Positions 3,784 to 5,183 of a stretch of 5,183 nt of DNA are shown in pieces. The stretch is from NCBI GenBank assembly GCA_004556205.1, contig SFIL01000059.1:1-5183 (forward strand), read 5' to 3'. The position numbers and the translations under genes were made by a program. The notes beneath the pieces are model-generated. The model did not search any database. It was not told where the DNA came from and saw nothing but the letters and a program-made list of their open reading frames with translations. This DNA comes from Clostridiales bacterium. Lineage in GTDB: Bacteria; Bacillota; Clostridia; Oscillospirales; Oscillospiraceae. The stretch's first letter is position 1, and each line of letters begins with the position of its first letter.

Positions 3784-5088
3784 ATGAAACGCGTGATTCC
3801 TCTGTTCTTGGTGATCCTTCTGCTTCTGACCGCCTGCGGGGAGTCCGTTCCCGCCTATTCCGCGCCGACGGGGGAGGCGGATGTGCCGTCCGAGGAATCG
3901 ACCTTGACGGAGCCGACGACGGAGAGCACGGAGGCAGTCCCCACCCCCTCCCTCTCCGACCCGACAGAGCTTACCACCTATCCCGCCGACCTGACCGCCG
4001 TGCGGCTCGGAAGGGATTCCGCGCGCGCCGGTGACGCGATCTATGTGCTGAATGGCGCATTCCTCCAACGCTACGACATGGCAGACAGCAAGCTCACCGT
4101 CTGCTGCAACAAGAAAAACTGCCCGCACTATGACGAAAACTGCGGCGCCTACATTGCCGAAGATATGAACGGAATCGTTTTCGGCATTCACAACGGCAAG
4201 GCCTATTTTGCAGGCGGCGCGCAAAACGACTACAGTGAATGGGTCACGCTCTCCTTTTTCTCCCTCGACCTGACCACGGGCGAGCGGGAGACGATCTACG
4301 CGGCGGACATGGGGGACAGGATTGCCTCCCTCGGCGGCGTTATGCTGTGCGGGGAGAAAGCCGTCCTCTGCTATACGCTTGCGCCTTCCGCTGCCTCTGA
4401 GGAATCCATTGCGGCAAAGCAGCAGCGCATTCTCGCCTTTGACCTCGCGGAGGGCACAATGGTTACCGTGTTAGAGCGCGAGATGGAGTATGGCGGGGTA
4501 TATAATCTCTGGGGCATGGACGAGACCTCCCTCATCGTCGCTTACCATCTCCCGACCTCCGGGCAGGAGTATCCCGCCTTTGTGAACTTCGCCGACTATG
4601 GCTGGAATTACGACACCTATTCCCGCAATCTGCATGGCTGGAGGATGCTGGAGTATCCCTTGGCGGAGTCCCCCGACCGCGGAAAAGCCTTTGCCTACAA
4701 TGATTGGCAGCATGAGCTGCATCTTTACAATTTCAATCAGTTCTACGGCGGGAAGCTCTATTACTTCTATGACAGAAAATATGTCAAGGTCTATGATCCC
4801 GCGACGCAGACCGGTGAATTCCTCTTTGAGCAGAGCGATATCACCTATATGACCTGTTTGGACGGGCGCATATTCTATGAGACGGACGAGGGCTATTTCT
4901 GGTACGAGATTGCCACGGGCGTGACCCATCAATACTGGCAGGAGGTACGGCGCAGACCCTTTTACTTGCTCACGGAGACGGACGACGACTTTATCTGTCA
5001 GGGCTATTTGGACAAATACAACTACTACCGCATCAGCAAGGCGGATTTCTACAACGGAAATTACGACGCCGCCACAGAGCTTCCCTAA
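3784..5088 (+). CDS. Secreted lipoprotein with Cys/His motif and probable beta-propeller-like body
   Basis: The 434-residue protein starts with MKR, a hydrophobic stretch (4-14) and the lipobox LTAC at 15-18, so it should be cut before C18, lipid-modified and held on the outer face of the membrane. Residues about 28-62 are a flexible Ser/Thr/Glu/Pro linker. The folded part opens with a strand pattern followed by C108-x4-C113-x-H115-x4-C120 (CNKKNCPHYDENC). This is a signature I associate with Clostridial lipoproteins of this size and which may bind metal or form a disulfide. The remainder shows recurrent Y/F-rich strands with short turns, such as AIYVLNG, KAYFAGG, GKLYYFYD, GRIFYET and GYFWYE, spaced as in beta-propeller blades (DUF5050-like). 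No catalytic residues are recognisable; binding or sensing outside the cell is the likely kind of role. The gene lies on its own after the sigma operon, separated by 240 bp of repeats, so control by that sigma factor is possible but not shown. Confidence 0.85.
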   Translation: MKRVIPLFLVILLLLTACGESVPAYSAPTGEADVPSEESTLTEPTTESTEAVPTPSLSDPTELTTYPADLTAVRLGRDSARAGDAIYVLNGAFLQRYDMADSKLTVCCNKKNCPHYDENCGAYIAEDMNGIVFGIHNGKAYFAGGAQNDYSEWVTLSFFSLDLTTGERETIYAADMGDRIASLGGVMLCGEKAVLCYTLAPSAASEESIAAKQQRILAFDLAEGTMVTVLEREMEYGGVYNLWGMDETSLIVAYHLPTSGQEYPAFVNFADYGWNYDTYSRNLHGWRMLEYPLAESPDRGKAFAYNDWQHELHLYNFNQFYGGKLYYFYDRKYVKVYDPATQTGEFLFEQSDITYMTCLDGRIFYETDEGYFWYEIATGVTHQYWQEVRRRPFYLLTETDDDFICQGYLDKYNYYRISKADFYNGNYDAATELP

Positions 5089-5095
5089 TTAGAAA

Positions 5096-5134
5096 AATTT
5101 CGTATTCGCCGGAAAACATACAAGAAGCGAAATT
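5096..5134. repeat. Weak inverted repeat after the lipoprotein gene
   Basis: AATTTCG (5096-5102) is the reverse complement of CGAAATT (5128-5134) across a 25-base loop, starting 7 bases after the stop. There is no T-tract after it, so it is at best a poor terminator. It lies directly upstream of repeat copy 3. Confidence 0.25.
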
Positions 5135-5141
5135 ATTCTGC

Positions 5142-5183
5142 GAGATTGCCACGACCCCTGCGGGGTCTCGCAATGACAAGACT
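5142..5183 (+). repeat. Dispersed palindromic repeat, copy 3 (runs off the right edge)
   Basis: From GAGATTGCC to the final GACAAGACT this matches the right arm of copy 2 (1332-1373) with a single base difference (A at 5151 for G at 1341). It keeps the perfect GACCCC-TGC-GGGGTC inner hairpin and the ATTGC/GCAAT outer pairing. No left arm is present in the 53 bases between the lipoprotein stop and this copy. It therefore looks like a solo arm, unless it pairs with something beyond the window. Confidence 0.8.

Noticed and set aside
4471..4932. - strand frame within the lipoprotein gene
   Set aside because: It is fully contained in a well-supported lipoprotein gene and shows no ribosome binding site or domain.
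205..5183. CRISPR array formed by the repeated ~37-base units
   Set aside because: The copies are hundreds to thousands of bases apart, sit between genes, and have no regular spacers or cas genes.

Overview
The window looks like chromosomal DNA from a GC-rich anaerobic Firmicute, probably a Clostridia / Oscillospirales-type gut bacterium. This is inferred from AGGAGG-type ribosome binding sites, a near-consensus SigA promoter, an ECF sigma factor with a membrane partner of the kind common in Clostridia, and a lipoprotein with a Cys/His signature I associate with that group. No rRNA, tRNA, CRISPR array, transposase or phage gene is visible. Every supported gene is on the + strand.

Layout. Positions 1-405 hold no convincing complete gene: the stretch is AT-rich at the left, carries a strong hairpin (156-181), and then a copy of a dispersed palindromic repeat (right arm 314-350). 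Gene 1 (406-1212) encodes a membrane-anchored coiled-coil protein with an N-terminal zinc ribbon and a C-terminal Ada-like Cys/His motif. A 246-bp gap follows with a second, paired copy of the repeat (1261-1368), two matching small hairpins, and a clear promoter (1409-1437). That promoter drives gene 2 (1459-1908), a small four-helix membrane protein, which ends at a strong intrinsic terminator (1961-1992). Genes 3 and 4 (2072-2617 and 2614-3543) overlap by 4 bp and form a two-gene operon: an ECF sigma factor and a single-pass membrane protein that is probably its regulator. A 240-bp gap (3544-3783) contains a nested palindrome and a 7-bp tandem repeat. Gene 5 (3784-5088) encodes a secreted lipoprotein, probably with a beta-propeller-like body. 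A third copy of the dispersed repeat runs off the right edge.

How it fits together. The only firm functional link is the translationally coupled sigma / membrane-partner pair, which would pass an envelope signal to transcription. The two neighbouring envelope proteins (gene 1 and the lipoprotein) could be regulon members, but nothing in the sequence proves this. The most unusual feature of the window is how many different palindromic or tandem repeats sit in the intergenic gaps. I found no clear evidence of a wholly new system; the best leads are the repeat family, the dual-zinc membrane protein and the sigma/partner/lipoprotein neighbourhood.
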